Source: an uncultured bacterium | Lineage (GTDB): Bacteria; Bacillota; Clostridia; Lachnospirales; Lachnospiraceae | Reading direction: 5' to 3' | Assembly (NCBI GenBank): GCA_905215775.1 | Contig: CAJMRM010000006.1 | Coordinates: 1-64,000, forward strand | DNA length: 64,000 nucleotides | Part shown: positions 32,316-41,176 of the stretch, one piece after another | Layout: each line of letters opens with the position of its first letter | How positions within the stretch are numbered: the first letter of the stretch is position 1 | Translations under genes and position numbers: made by a program | Notes under the pieces: model-generated | Told to the model about the DNA's origin: nothing | Seen by the model: only the letters and a program-made list of their open reading frames with translations | Databases searched by the model: none

Positions 32316-33538
32316 ACTCTCACCTCCTGGCGGATCTCAGCGTCCGTCTTCGGGAACAGCTCTCCAAAGCCCCGATCCACGATCTTCACCACCATGGTCC
32401 TTTCGTCCAGAAAGCCCACGGCGATCCGTACCCTGGTGGTCTTTGGCGGCCGTTTTGGAAAGCCCTCCAGAGGGATCTTCACCAGCCGTTTCTGTTTTGG
32501 ATCCTGTGGAGAGGTGATCACCAGCTCGATGTCCTCCTGGCCGTCCAGGATCACTTCCAGGACGCTTCTGGCCTCATACCAGCTTTCCCCGGCCGAGGCC
32601 AGGGCGATCTGGATCCTGGAATCCCGCTTCATGACCTCCATAGACACTGTGGATCTCAGCTTTCCTTCGCACAGGCATACAAATGGATATGAGGATCTTT
32701 CCTGCAGCCCGTCCTCTGCCTTCAGGGCTGCTCCCCGGGCAAAAAGCGCCGGCTCCACAAACACCCGCCTCCGGTGGCACACCTGCTTCATGAACTCCGG
32801 CGCCCAGTCCGTCCTTCCAAAGCCCTTTCCCGTTAAAAATATGGAAGAATACAGCTTTTTCTGCAGAAGCCGTTCCCCGCAGGCACAAAGGATCTGATCG
32901 GCCATTCTGGCTCCGGAGGGGGAATCCAGCACATTGAGGCTGAATCCTTCCTCCAGATCCTCATGCTCTGCCCAGGCCGTCATCTGCCGCGGTCCCCGGA
33001 CCACCTTAAGCTCATAATACCTGAGAGATTCGTCCGACAGGGAAAACATCCCCACCTGGCCGCCCCATACGTCCCGCTTCTGGCTCAGAACATAATAAAC
33101 AAAGCATTCCGTATGGCTTGCGATATGGACCAGGTCTCTGGGGATCCCCAGGGATCCTGCACAGCCCGTCAGGCAGTCCATCAGCTTCATTTCCATATTT
33201 TTTAGGGAGATCACCAGGCGGGCCACCGGCACGTCCGGATATTCTGCCCGGATCATGGCCAGCACCCGCTCCAGATACATCCTTAAAAGCTCCGCCCCCT
33301 GGTATTTCACCGAGGAGATAGTAGCGGTTCCATCCTTTACTGCCAGGCTTAAGAGCTTGTCCACGATGACTCCCTCGCCCATCAGAGTATATTTATACGC
33401 TTCCTCTCCCACGTACCATCCGCCGTCCGTTTTTTTCCGGCAGATGACCGTCGGGATCGTCCAGGTCTCGTCCCGTCCGGCCACCGCAGCCTGGGTATAG
33501 GTATCGCACAGGTCGATTCCGATTATCAGTTTGTCCAT
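32312..33538 (-). CDS. DUF5716 protein with an actin/Hsp70-like ATPase fold
   Basis: A 408-residue protein. The N-terminus LIIGIDLCDTYTQAAVAG resembles the phosphate-1 loop of the actin/Hsp70 superfamily. A second glycine-bearing segment (SIFLTGKGFGRTDWAPEFMKQVCHRRRVFVEPALFARGAAL, about 245-285) resembles the adenosine loop. The C-terminal 100 residues form a beta-rich domain (VSMEVMKRDSRIQIALASAGESWY...). I infer ATP binding by fold; it is not proven. It sits 12 nt after the giant DUF5717 gene and overlaps the TPR gene. Confidence 0.65.
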   Translation of the reverse strand: MDKLIIGIDLCDTYTQAAVAGRDETWTIPTVICRKKTDGGWYVGEEAYKYTLMGEGVIVDKLLSLAVKDGTATISSVKYQGAELLRMYLERVLAMIRAEYPDVPVARLVISLKNMEMKLMDCLTGCAGSLGIPRDLVHIASHTECFVYYVLSQKRDVWGGQVGMFSLSDESLRYYELKVVRGPRQMTAWAEHEDLEEGFSLNVLDSPSGARMADQILCACGERLLQKKLYSSIFLTGKGFGRTDWAPEFMKQVCHRRRVFVEPALFARGAALKAEDGLQERSSYPFVCLCEGKLRSTVSMEVMKRDSRIQIALASAGESWYEARSVLEVILDGQEDIELVITSPQDPKQKRLVKIPLEGFPKRPPKTTRVRIAVGFLDERTMVVKIVDRGFGELFPKTDAEIRQEVRV

Positions 33539-33550
33539 TTTATTTTCCTC

Positions 33551-36500
33551 TTACTCCGCCAGGGGGAACAATTCTTCCATCGCCTGGCTGTCTGTCGCGT
33601 ACCGCAGCATGGCCTCCCCGAGCCTCTGGTCGTCCTCCATGGCCAGGCAGAGTCCCATGGTATTGAGGGCAGAGAAACGGTTTCCCCGATCCCCGGAGGC
33701 CGTTTCCCGGCAGGAGATCCTGCCGCTGGCCTTCTCCACCGGCTCCCCATCCTCATACTCACAGATGGTATATTCCATGACCTCGCCCTCAAACAGGAGC
33801 TTCTGGCGCACATAGATCCCCTTATACACCGGCTTCAGCTCCTCCTCATGGAACTCCTCTTCATCCGGAAGGACGCGCACCATGAGAACCGGACGGCTTT
33901 CCGGCGTGCCGTGGTATTCCACGATCTCCTTGTCCGCTAGCTCCCCGGGAAGATCCACATAGGGAGCCAGATCCTTGAAATACGCAAACACCATCCCCTG
34001 GGACAGCAGAACAGCCATACACCGGCGGCACACCTGCTGCTGCTCCTTTTCCAAAGACGGCAGGCCTGCATAATATTTCGTCATGGCCATCAGATAGATC
34101 TCCGGCAGCTTCCGGATCTCCGCGCTCCCGTTGATCGCCCCCTCCAGATACGCGAACACCCGGTCGCCCGGCGTCTGGTCCTTTAAGAAATAATCCACAC
34201 AGCGGATGGTAAAATACGCCTTCACCAGGGTATCGCTGGTTTTCTTCCGTCCGGCGTAAAGGTCAAACACCGTATCCAGGTGCTTATCGCTTCCGGTAAA
34301 CAGAAGCTGGGCCAGCAGCCGCTCCTCCATATCATAGGTTTCCGCATGCTCCCGCACCCCCTGTACCAGGATCCGGTACATATCGCTGTTGGCGCCGTTA
34401 AAGTGCTTACAGAGATAATCCAGGATCACGCTGTCTCCGTTCCCCGACATAAAGATCCTCCGGGCCATATGTAAAAGCAGATCATCCTCTTCCGCCAGAT
34501 TCTGTGAGATCAGCTTTGTACACAGCTTCAGGAGCTGCCGGATCCGCAGTCCCTCTTCCCCGAATTCACGGATCATCCCATAGGCTTCCTTATAAAAATC
34601 CCGGCTGATCAGCGTTTCGCAGATGCCAATCCGCTCGGTCCGGGACAGCCGCTTCTTATCCAGACGCAGGAGATAGGCCCCTCCCTCTTCGTTCACGGCC
34701 TCTTCTCCATTCGCACCCAGGTCCCTGTAATAGGCAATGATCCGGGTGAGCATCTTCTGCTGGTACAGCTCCTTCACCGGCAGGGTATCCAGAGCGTCCT
34801 GGAGTATGCGGATCCCGTCTCCGTCCGTTTCCTCCTGTTCCATGATCCCAAGACAGGCCCGCATCTTCAGCATGGGGTGATCCGGGAACATTTCAAAGCA
34901 GCGCTCCTCCAGCTCCCGTTCCTCCATCACCGGCTCCTTTGTATAGGGCACGTCCATATACCGGTTGCCGTACATATCCTGGAACATGATCACACAGTCG
35001 TCAAAGTATAAGGGCACATACGCCGTCTGGCCGGTAAGCGGATAGGCATCCTCTCCATCCAGGAGAGCGCTGCTCACCACCACATATTTCATGGCCGCAT
35101 CCTGGCACCAGATCCGGTTGGATCTTAAAATCCCAGGGAGTACCCGGGCCACCTGGCTGTCGATGATATCCCGGTAGATCATGCGCCGGTAGATCACTGC
35201 CAGGAAGCGGTCGATCCGTCCCTCGAACAGCTGCTCCATGGCAAACTTCTCCATGTCCCTTTCATATGCCTTATAGAGCCGGTCGCTCGGCTTTAAGTAC
35301 GTCAGAACATTGGCATAGAGCACCGAACGGCTGCGGCGGTCCATGTGGCTGTGTTCATAAGAAAAGTACAAAAGCACCTGCTTTGGCAGCATCCGGTCAT
35401 AGGAAGCCGGCAGGGAATACAGATAATATTCATAGATCCTGGTGAGGCTGATCTCCTCCATGATCCCCCTCTCATACCAGGGGAAGCAGACCTCTGTGCG
35501 CATATTTCCCTTGATCAGCAGACAGCATACCGCCGTCAGGAGCTCCTTCTCCGGGTATTTTTCATAAAGGGCCGCCAGAAGCCGGTAATACAGCCGGTGG
35601 AAAAACTTTGTTCCCGCCACCAGAGACGCCGCCCGCAGGGCAAGGGTCTCCCCTACCATTCCATGGGATGCGCCGTAATACAGGGCGTGGATCTCAAAGG
35701 GATCCATATTCACAAGAAGGGCCGGGTCCTTTTCCAGGAGACGGCAGGCTTCGATATATAAGAACGGGCTGTGACAGCCGTTCCTGTACTGGGTCTTGAA
35801 GCTGTCGAAAAGGGCCGGTCCTTCCTCAAACAGCTCCGGCTCCATCTTTAAAAGCAGAAGCTGTAAATAGAACCTTCCCTTCCGGCTGTCCAGCTTTTTT
35901 CTCAGAAGCCTTAACACCGCGTCTCTTTTTGCCGCATCGGGGCTCACGCGGTACTGGAGATACTGGTAAAAGCAGTACAGGGTCCCGGTCCTTTCCTCCT
36001 CTGCCGCGATCTGGTCCCGGCAGCTGTCCAGGCACAGGGCCGCCTGGTCCGGCCGTCCTGCATCCAGGTACGTTTCCGCCTGGAACAGGGAGTGGAGCAG
36101 CGAATTGCCGCAGGCTCCGCGGATGGCGTCCAGCTCTCCCTGGAGCTTCGTCAATACCTTTGCCGGATCCGATCTCCCGCTCTCATACTCCTCCCTGAGC
36201 GTCAGATATCTGGCAATGCTGGATCTGGTGATCTCCCGGTCCCTGGCAGCCGCTCCCGGCTCTCCTCCGGCCGTGGCCGTGATCCGGACCACCGTATCCC
36301 CGTGGACCGTTACAAACCGGATGGCCCCCAGGTTCTTTCCCCGGTGCAGCCGCTCCGGATGGATCCTAAAGGCCAGGTCAAAACGGCCGTCTGTAAAATC
36401 AGACTGGGTCACCGTCTTTCTGGAAAGCTCGATGAACTCCCCATCGGCCTTCACCTCCAGATACAAATAGCCCCAGCCGCTCGTCTGGAGAGTGATCCGG

Positions 36501-37132
36501 TCGTTCACCACCGTTTTCGGATCATTATACGTCTTGGACGCGGCGGAAAGGGTCAGCTCCACCGGTTCCTTCACTCCCAGGCCCAGGAAAAATTCCTCCA
36601 GGGCGTTCTGCCGGTTCCCGCGGCCCCGGATCCCGTCAAAGACCGCCCGCACCCGCAGGTCCTGGAGGAAGGGCGCGTCTGTAAAATCCTTGTATTCCAT
36701 AAGCCGCAGGGCCAGCTCCATATCCTTCCGGGCCAGCTCCACAAAATCCTCCACCGTATGAAGCGTGGAGAGGATCCGGATGGAAGGCGTCATTTCCACA
36801 CGGAAAAGAAAGGGGATCTCCGTCTCCCCGCCGTTGGTCACCAGATTGATGGTGCCGCGGATCACATCCCCGCTTTCACACCAGGAGGTATCCACCTCAT
36901 ATACAATATGGTTTCTCAGGCCGCCGAAGGACCCGGAAACGATCCTTACCCTGGAATGGGTGGAGTAGGCCAGCCCCTTGATATAAAGATTATTTTCGCT
37001 GGAAAGGTACAGCTCTCGTTTGTATATGGTATTGCTGCCCAGCGTTTCCTCCACCTGCGTTGGAGAAAGAAACAGCTTCGGCAGCTCCGCATCCACGATC
37101 CCTCGTGCAAGGCGGTTGATCCGTTCTCTCAT
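33551..37132 (-). CDS. DUF5717 giant protein of unknown function (1193 aa)
   Basis: A 1193-residue protein without signal peptide or membrane segment. The N-terminal about 290 residues are beta-rich with Ig-like or CBM-like character (EETLGSNTIYKRELYLSSENNLYIKGLAYSTHSRVRIVSG split by turns). Residues about 300-1050 are almost entirely helical, in TPR/HEAT-like pairs. The last about 140 residues return to beta strands (RPVLMVRVLPDEEEFHEEELKPV). This suggests a large scaffold. It heads an operon with the DUF5716 ATPase-like gene and the TPR gene, divergent from a DUF4364 regulator. Confidence 0.65.
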   Translation of the reverse strand: MRERINRLARGIVDAELPKLFLSPTQVEETLGSNTIYKRELYLSSENNLYIKGLAYSTHSRVRIVSGSFGGLRNHIVYEVDTSWCESGDVIRGTINLVTNGGETEIPFLFRVEMTPSIRILSTLHTVEDFVELARKDMELALRLMEYKDFTDAPFLQDLRVRAVFDGIRGRGNRQNALEEFFLGLGVKEPVELTLSAASKTYNDPKTVVNDRITLQTSGWGYLYLEVKADGEFIELSRKTVTQSDFTDGRFDLAFRIHPERLHRGKNLGAIRFVTVHGDTVVRITATAGGEPGAAARDREITRSSIARYLTLREEYESGRSDPAKVLTKLQGELDAIRGACGNSLLHSLFQAETYLDAGRPDQAALCLDSCRDQIAAEEERTGTLYCFYQYLQYRVSPDAAKRDAVLRLLRKKLDSRKGRFYLQLLLLKMEPELFEEGPALFDSFKTQYRNGCHSPFLYIEACRLLEKDPALLVNMDPFEIHALYYGASHGMVGETLALRAASLVAGTKFFHRLYYRLLAALYEKYPEKELLTAVCCLLIKGNMRTEVCFPWYERGIMEEISLTRIYEYYLYSLPASYDRMLPKQVLLYFSYEHSHMDRRSRSVLYANVLTYLKPSDRLYKAYERDMEKFAMEQLFEGRIDRFLAVIYRRMIYRDIIDSQVARVLPGILRSNRIWCQDAAMKYVVVSSALLDGEDAYPLTGQTAYVPLYFDDCVIMFQDMYGNRYMDVPYTKEPVMEERELEERCFEMFPDHPMLKMRACLGIMEQEETDGDGIRILQDALDTLPVKELYQQKMLTRIIAYYRDLGANGEEAVNEEGGAYLLRLDKKRLSRTERIGICETLISRDFYKEAYGMIREFGEEGLRIRQLLKLCTKLISQNLAEEDDLLLHMARRIFMSGNGDSVILDYLCKHFNGANSDMYRILVQGVREHAETYDMEERLLAQLLFTGSDKHLDTVFDLYAGRKKTSDTLVKAYFTIRCVDYFLKDQTPGDRVFAYLEGAINGSAEIRKLPEIYLMAMTKYYAGLPSLEKEQQQVCRRCMAVLLSQGMVFAYFKDLAPYVDLPGELADKEIVEYHGTPESRPVLMVRVLPDEEEFHEEELKPVYKGIYVRQKLLFEGEVMEYTICEYEDGEPVEKASGRISCRETASGDRGNRFSALNTMGLCLAMEDDQRLGEAMLRYATDSQAMEELFPLAE

Positions 37133-37204
37133 AATATTTCACCCTGGATTTTCATAATCGGCAGCCGGCCCGGAAGGGCAGGGCCGCCATAATCGTTTCA
37201 TTTT

Positions 37205-37343
37205 ATCATATCACACTTTACAGGCAAATACACTACCATTTTCGACGAAATTCGGACTCCGGCCCTGGAGATGCCGCCAATGGCTCCCCAATGGAGCAAA
37301 AAGCGAAAAAGGACTTGAATCCCCCGTGAGAAACCTGTAAAAT
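37205..37343. promoter_or_regulatory. Divergent promoters of the DUF5717 operon and the DUF4364 gene
   Basis: Minus strand: an extended -10, TG-A-TATGAT (about 37213-37205), with no good -35. Plus strand: TTGAAT (37315-37320), 17-nt spacer, TAAAAT (37338-37343). The two units start about 130 nt apart, which permits joint regulation. Confidence 0.5.
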
Positions 37344-37379
37344 AAGAATAGTTCCCTATTGATTCAAAGGAGTAAGCCT

Positions 37380-37904
37380 ATGTTATCGGATCCGATCACC
37401 CTTTATAAGCTCATGATCCTCTATATGCTGGCCCACGTCAACTTTCCGCTGACCAATTCCCAGCTCACCGATTTTTTCCTGGACCATGAATACACCACCT
37501 ATTTTACTCTGCAGCAGGCTTTGAACGAGCTGCGGGAAGCCGGCCTTCTGAAAATGGAATCCATCCACAATTCTTCCCGCTACGAGATCACCAGGGAAGG
37601 GGAGGATACCCTGTCCTTTTTCGGATCCAATATCTCTCCGGCCATTGTTTCTGATATTGATTCTTATTTAAAGGAAAATAAATTCCGTCTCCGCAGCGAG
37701 GTGGGGGTCATCTCCGATTTTTATAAATCCACAAACCAGGATTACATTGTCCACTGTGAGGTACGGGAAGGCAAATCCGCCCTCATCAGCCTGGATGTAT
37801 CCGTTCCCGACAAGGACCAGGCGGAGATCATGTGCGGCCACTGGAAGGAGCGGAGCCAGGAGATCTATTCCTTTGTCATGCGGTCGCTGATGCGGTCAGA
37901 ATAG
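37380..37904 (+). CDS. DUF4364 family winged-helix regulator
   Basis: A 174-residue protein. The N-terminal about 75 residues read as a winged helix-turn-helix (LYMLAHVNFPLTNSQLTDFFLDHEYTTYFTLQQALNELREAGLLKMES...RYEITREGEDTLSFF). The C-terminal half is a mixed alpha/beta domain (VHCEVREGKSALISLDVSVPDKDQAEIM). I recognise the DUF4364 pattern; its targets are unknown, but transcription divergent from the DUF5717 operon makes that operon a natural one. AAAGGAG precedes the ATG at 37380; the TTG start upstream overlaps it. Confidence 0.8.
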   Translation: MLSDPITLYKLMILYMLAHVNFPLTNSQLTDFFLDHEYTTYFTLQQALNELREAGLLKMESIHNSSRYEITREGEDTLSFFGSNISPAIVSDIDSYLKENKFRLRSEVGVISDFYKSTNQDYIVHCEVREGKSALISLDVSVPDKDQAEIMCGHWKERSQEIYSFVMRSLMRSE

Positions 37905-37913
37905 GAGGCATCC

Positions 37914-38066
37914 ATGCATAAAACTCAGTCCGGCCTGCCCAGACGGATCCGCCGGATCCGCCGGAATTTTTTTCTTCTGGTCACCGTCCCCACCGCCGCC
38001 GTCACCCTGGGACTGGCGGTAATGGATGCATACCGGCAGGCCATAAAACGAAAAAACAGTATATAA
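37914..38066 (+). CDS. 50-residue single-pass membrane peptide
   Basis: It begins MHKTQSGLPRRIRRIRRNFF, continues with a membrane helix (LLVTVPTAAVTLGLAVMDAY, about residues 21-40) and ends RQAIKRKNSI. Both ends are basic. AGGAGG lies 5 nt before the ATG, and the gene starts 9 nt after the DUF4364 stop and ends at a strong terminator. No family recognised; it is probably cotranscribed with the regulator. Confidence 0.65.
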   Translation: MHKTQSGLPRRIRRIRRNFFLLVTVPTAAVTLGLAVMDAYRQAIKRKNSI

Positions 38067-38071
38067 AGACT

Positions 38072-38130
38072 CCGGGGGCTGCTGCAAAGGGGAAGCTCAG
38101 AATCCACTTTTTGCAGCAGCCCCCGTTTTT
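38072..38130. terminator. Strong terminator between convergent genes
   Basis: CGGGGGCTGCTGCAAA and TTTGCAGCAGCCCCCG form a 16-bp perfect stem, followed on the plus strand by TTTTTCTTTTTT. It may also act on the minus strand after engB. Confidence 0.9.
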
Positions 38131-38141
38131 CTTTTTTCAGA

Positions 38142-38774
38142 TCAGGCCCGGCTGTTTTCCCCGGCACACTCTTCCGGCTCTTTTTCCTCTCCGGCAGCTG
38201 TCTTTTCGATCAGCGCCCAGATCTCGTCCCGCCCCTGCTTGCTAGCGGCGGAAAACGGGATGATCACATCGTCCTTTTCCATTCCCAGTCCGTTTCTTAT
38301 GAGCTTCACCTGCTTCTGGATCTGGCTCCGGTTGATCTTATCCAGCTTTGTGGCGATGATCACCGGACGGAAGCCGTTGTAGACCACCCACTCATACATG
38401 GTCCTGTCATTGGCCGACGGCTCGTGGCGGATGTCCACCAGAAGGAACACACATTTCAGCATTTTGGACTTATGGAGGTAGTTTTCGATCATCTTCCCCC
38501 ATTTTTCCTTTTCCGTCTGGGATACCTTCGCGTAGCCGTAGCCGGGCAGGTCCACATAATACAGCTCTTTATTTATGTTATAAAAATTGATGGTCTGGGT
38601 CTTTCCAGGCTGGGCCGACGTCCTGGCCAGAGCCTTCCGGTTCATCAGCGCGTTGATCAGCGAGGATTTGCCCACATTGGACTTTCCTGCGAAGGCAAAT
38701 TCCGGCAGGGTATTCTCCGGCAGCTTACTGGTCACGCCGCAGACAGTCTCCAGCTCTACATTTCTTATGATCAT
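38142..38774 (-). CDS. engB: Ribosome-biogenesis GTPase EngB (YsxC/YihA)
   Basis: A 210-residue TRAFAC GTPase needed for 50S assembly. G1 is AGKSNVGKSSLINAL, G2 is the Thr in PGKTQTINFY, G3 is DLPGYGYAKV, G4 is TKLDK and G5 is FSAASKQG. An acidic C-terminal tail (EEKEPEECAGENSRA) extends slightly past the domain. It follows lon by 14 nt, the common Firmicute order clpX-lon-engB. Confidence 0.95.
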   Translation of the reverse strand: MIIRNVELETVCGVTSKLPENTLPEFAFAGKSNVGKSSLINALMNRKALARTSAQPGKTQTINFYNINKELYYVDLPGYGYAKVSQTEKEKWGKMIENYLHKSKMLKCVFLLVDIRHEPSANDRTMYEWVVYNGFRPVIIATKLDKINRSQIQKQVKLIRNGLGMEKDDVIIPFSAASKQGRDEIWALIEKTAAGEEKEPEECAGENSRA

Positions 38775-38788
38775 ATTGTCCTCCGATC

Positions 38789-41101
38789 TTAAACGAACGC
38801 TTCCCGGATCACGTCCTCCATGGTCTTTACATAGACGACGGAAAGGCCCTTGGTGATCTCTTTGGAGATCTCTGCCATATCCGGCTGGTTGCCCGCAGGC
38901 ACCAGAACCTTTTCCATGTGAGCCATTCTGGCCGCCAGGGTCTTCTCCTTTAAGCCTCCGATGGGCAGCACCCGGCCCCGTAAAGTGATCTCTCCGGTCA
39001 TGGCCACCTTGGCGTGGACCTTTGTTCCGGTCACCGCAGACAGCATGGCTGTGGCCATGGTGATGCCGGCCGACGGGCCGTCCTTGGGTACGGCTCCCTC
39101 GGGGATGTGCAGATGCATGTCATGGGTCTCAAAATAATCCCTGGGGATCTCATACGCCTCGCTGACGGAGCGCACATAGGTCAGGGCGATCTGGGCCGAT
39201 TCCTTCATCACATCGCCCATCTGGCCCGTCATCTGAAGCTTCCCGTCTCCCGGCATCACGTTGACCTCGATCTGTAAGGTATCTCCTCCCACGCTGGTCC
39301 AGGCCAGGCCGCGGACGATTCCCACCTGATCCTCCTGGTTGGCGTCCTCAAAGGTGATCTTTTCCTTGCCCAGATATTTTTCCAGGTTGGCCTCGGTCAC
39401 CCGCACCGAGGTCTTGTCCCGCTCCAGGAACTCCCTGGCCGCCTTCCGGCAGATCTCCCCGATCCGCCGCTCCAGGTTCCGGACGCCGGCCTCTCTGGTA
39501 TAATTGTGGATGATCTTTTCCAGGGCCTTGTCACTGATGGTGAGCTTTCCTTTATCCAGCCCGTTCCGCTCCAGCTGCTTGGTCACCAGATAGTTCTTAG
39601 CAATGTGGAATTTTTCATTTTCCGTATAGCTGGATACCTCGATCACCTCCATACGGTCCAGAAGCGGGCCGGGAATGGTCTGGGTGGTGTTGGCTGTGGC
39701 AATAAAGAGAACGCCGGAAAGATCCAGGGGGATCTCCACATAATGATCCCTGAATTTCACGTTCTGCTCTCCATCCAGTACCTCCAGGAGCGCCGACGCC
39801 ACATCTCCCTTGTAATCGCCGGATACCTTATCGATCTCGTCTAAAAGCATCAGCGGATTCGCCACGCCCGCCTGGCGCATGGCCTCGGCGATCCGGCCCG
39901 GCATGGAACCCACATACGTTTTCCTGTGGCCGCGGATCTCCGCCTCGTCATGGACGCCGCCCAGGCTGATGCGGACGTATTTCTTATTTAAAGCCCTTGC
40001 CACAGACCGGGCAATGGAGGTTTTGCCCGTTCCCGGCGGACCCACCAGACAGAGAATGGGGCTGGTTCCCTTTTTGGTCAGGACCCGTACCGCCAGATAT
40101 TCCAGGACCCGCTCCTTGACCTTTTCCAGTCCGTAATGGTCCTCGTCCAGGATCTTTTCCGCGTGACGGATATCCTGATTGTCCCGGGACGTCTTTTTCC
40201 AGGGAAGCTCCAGTACCGTCTCGATATAGGTCCGCAGTACGTTGGCCTCCTGGCTTCCGCCGGGCATTGCCTTAAAGCGCATGATCTCCTTGCGGATCTT
40301 TTCCTTTGTCTCTTTATCTGCGCTGAGCTTTTCCAGCTGCTCCAGGTATCCGTCCGCATCGGAGCCGGTATACTCCTCCCCCAGCTCCTCCTGGATCACC
40401 TTCAGCTCTTCCCTTAAGATATAATCTCTCTGATTTTTATCAATGCTGGCCTTTACCTTTCCCTGGTAATCCCGCTTGATCTTCAGGATCTCAATTTCCC
40501 GCATAAGGTAATAGACTACCCTGTCGTACAGATGGCTCACATACCCGCACTCCAAAAGCTCCTGCTTTACCGTATATTCCCAGGGGAACTGGCCGGCAGT
40601 CTGGATCAGCAGCTCATTGAGATCCGTAATGGCCATGAGGCCGCCCATGAAATCCTTGACGGTCTTGGGCGTCCCGTTTCCGAATTCCTCCAGCTTCTCC
40701 TTGACGATCCGGGCCATGGCCTCCTTTACAGTATCGCTGAAATTCTCTTCCTTCAGGGGCGCTTCTGCCACCTCGGCCTCCAGATACGGGTCGTCCTGGA
40801 CCAGATTGATAAGCTCCGCCCTCTCCAGGCCCTCAACCATGACCCGCACCAGGCCGCCGGGGATCTTTACCAGCTGCTTGATCCGGGCAATGGTGCCGAT
40901 CTGGAACAGACCGGAGGCATCGGGATCCTCCTCCTCGATCTGGCGCTGGGTCACCAGAAACACCTTCTGCTCTCCCACCATGGCATGCTCCACGGCGCTG
41001 ATGGACTTATCCCGGCTGATGTCAAAATGCTGGATCATCTCCGGAAGCACGGTCAGCCCTCTGAGCGCAATGGCCGGCAGTGTCATCAAATTTTCATCCA
41101 T
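38789..41101 (-). CDS. lon: ATP-dependent protease Lon
   Basis: A 770-residue AAA+ serine protease that removes damaged and regulatory proteins. It has the N-terminal LON substrate domain (about 5-200), a coiled coil, the AAA+ module with Walker A GPPGTGKTS and Walker B LMLLDEIDK, and a C-terminal protease domain. The catalytic dyad is Ser677 (PKDGPSAG) and Lys720 (GGLKEK). The start at 41101 has AAGGAG 7 nt upstream; the ATG six nt earlier is too close to the SD. Confidence 0.96.
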   Translation of the reverse strand: MDENLMTLPAIALRGLTVLPEMIQHFDISRDKSISAVEHAMVGEQKVFLVTQRQIEEEDPDASGLFQIGTIARIKQLVKIPGGLVRVMVEGLERAELINLVQDDPYLEAEVAEAPLKEENFSDTVKEAMARIVKEKLEEFGNGTPKTVKDFMGGLMAITDLNELLIQTAGQFPWEYTVKQELLECGYVSHLYDRVVYYLMREIEILKIKRDYQGKVKASIDKNQRDYILREELKVIQEELGEEYTGSDADGYLEQLEKLSADKETKEKIRKEIMRFKAMPGGSQEANVLRTYIETVLELPWKKTSRDNQDIRHAEKILDEDHYGLEKVKERVLEYLAVRVLTKKGTSPILCLVGPPGTGKTSIARSVARALNKKYVRISLGGVHDEAEIRGHRKTYVGSMPGRIAEAMRQAGVANPLMLLDEIDKVSGDYKGDVASALLEVLDGEQNVKFRDHYVEIPLDLSGVLFIATANTTQTIPGPLLDRMEVIEVSSYTENEKFHIAKNYLVTKQLERNGLDKGKLTISDKALEKIIHNYTREAGVRNLERRIGEICRKAAREFLERDKTSVRVTEANLEKYLGKEKITFEDANQEDQVGIVRGLAWTSVGGDTLQIEVNVMPGDGKLQMTGQMGDVMKESAQIALTYVRSVSEAYEIPRDYFETHDMHLHIPEGAVPKDGPSAGITMATAMLSAVTGTKVHAKVAMTGEITLRGRVLPIGGLKEKTLAARMAHMEKVLVPAGNQPDMAEISKEITKGLSVVYVKTMEDVIREAFV

Positions 41102-41126
41102 GAACATTCTCCTTTTGTATATATAG

Positions 41127-41168
41127 AAAAAATGGGCCGCTGTAAAACCTGTTCGCTTTGCAGCAGCC
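41127..41168 (-). terminator. Terminator between clpX and lon
   Basis: GGGCTGCTG and CAGCGGCCC pair across a 20-nt loop, followed by ATTTTTTCT on the minus strand. Readthrough or a separate promoter is needed for lon. Confidence 0.7.
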
Positions 41169-41176
41169 CGTCTCTA

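Noticed and set aside
36092..37192. 366-codon plus-strand frame opposite DUF5717
   Set aside because: It is antisense to a well-supported long gene. Its length reflects GC-biased third positions, and it has no SD.
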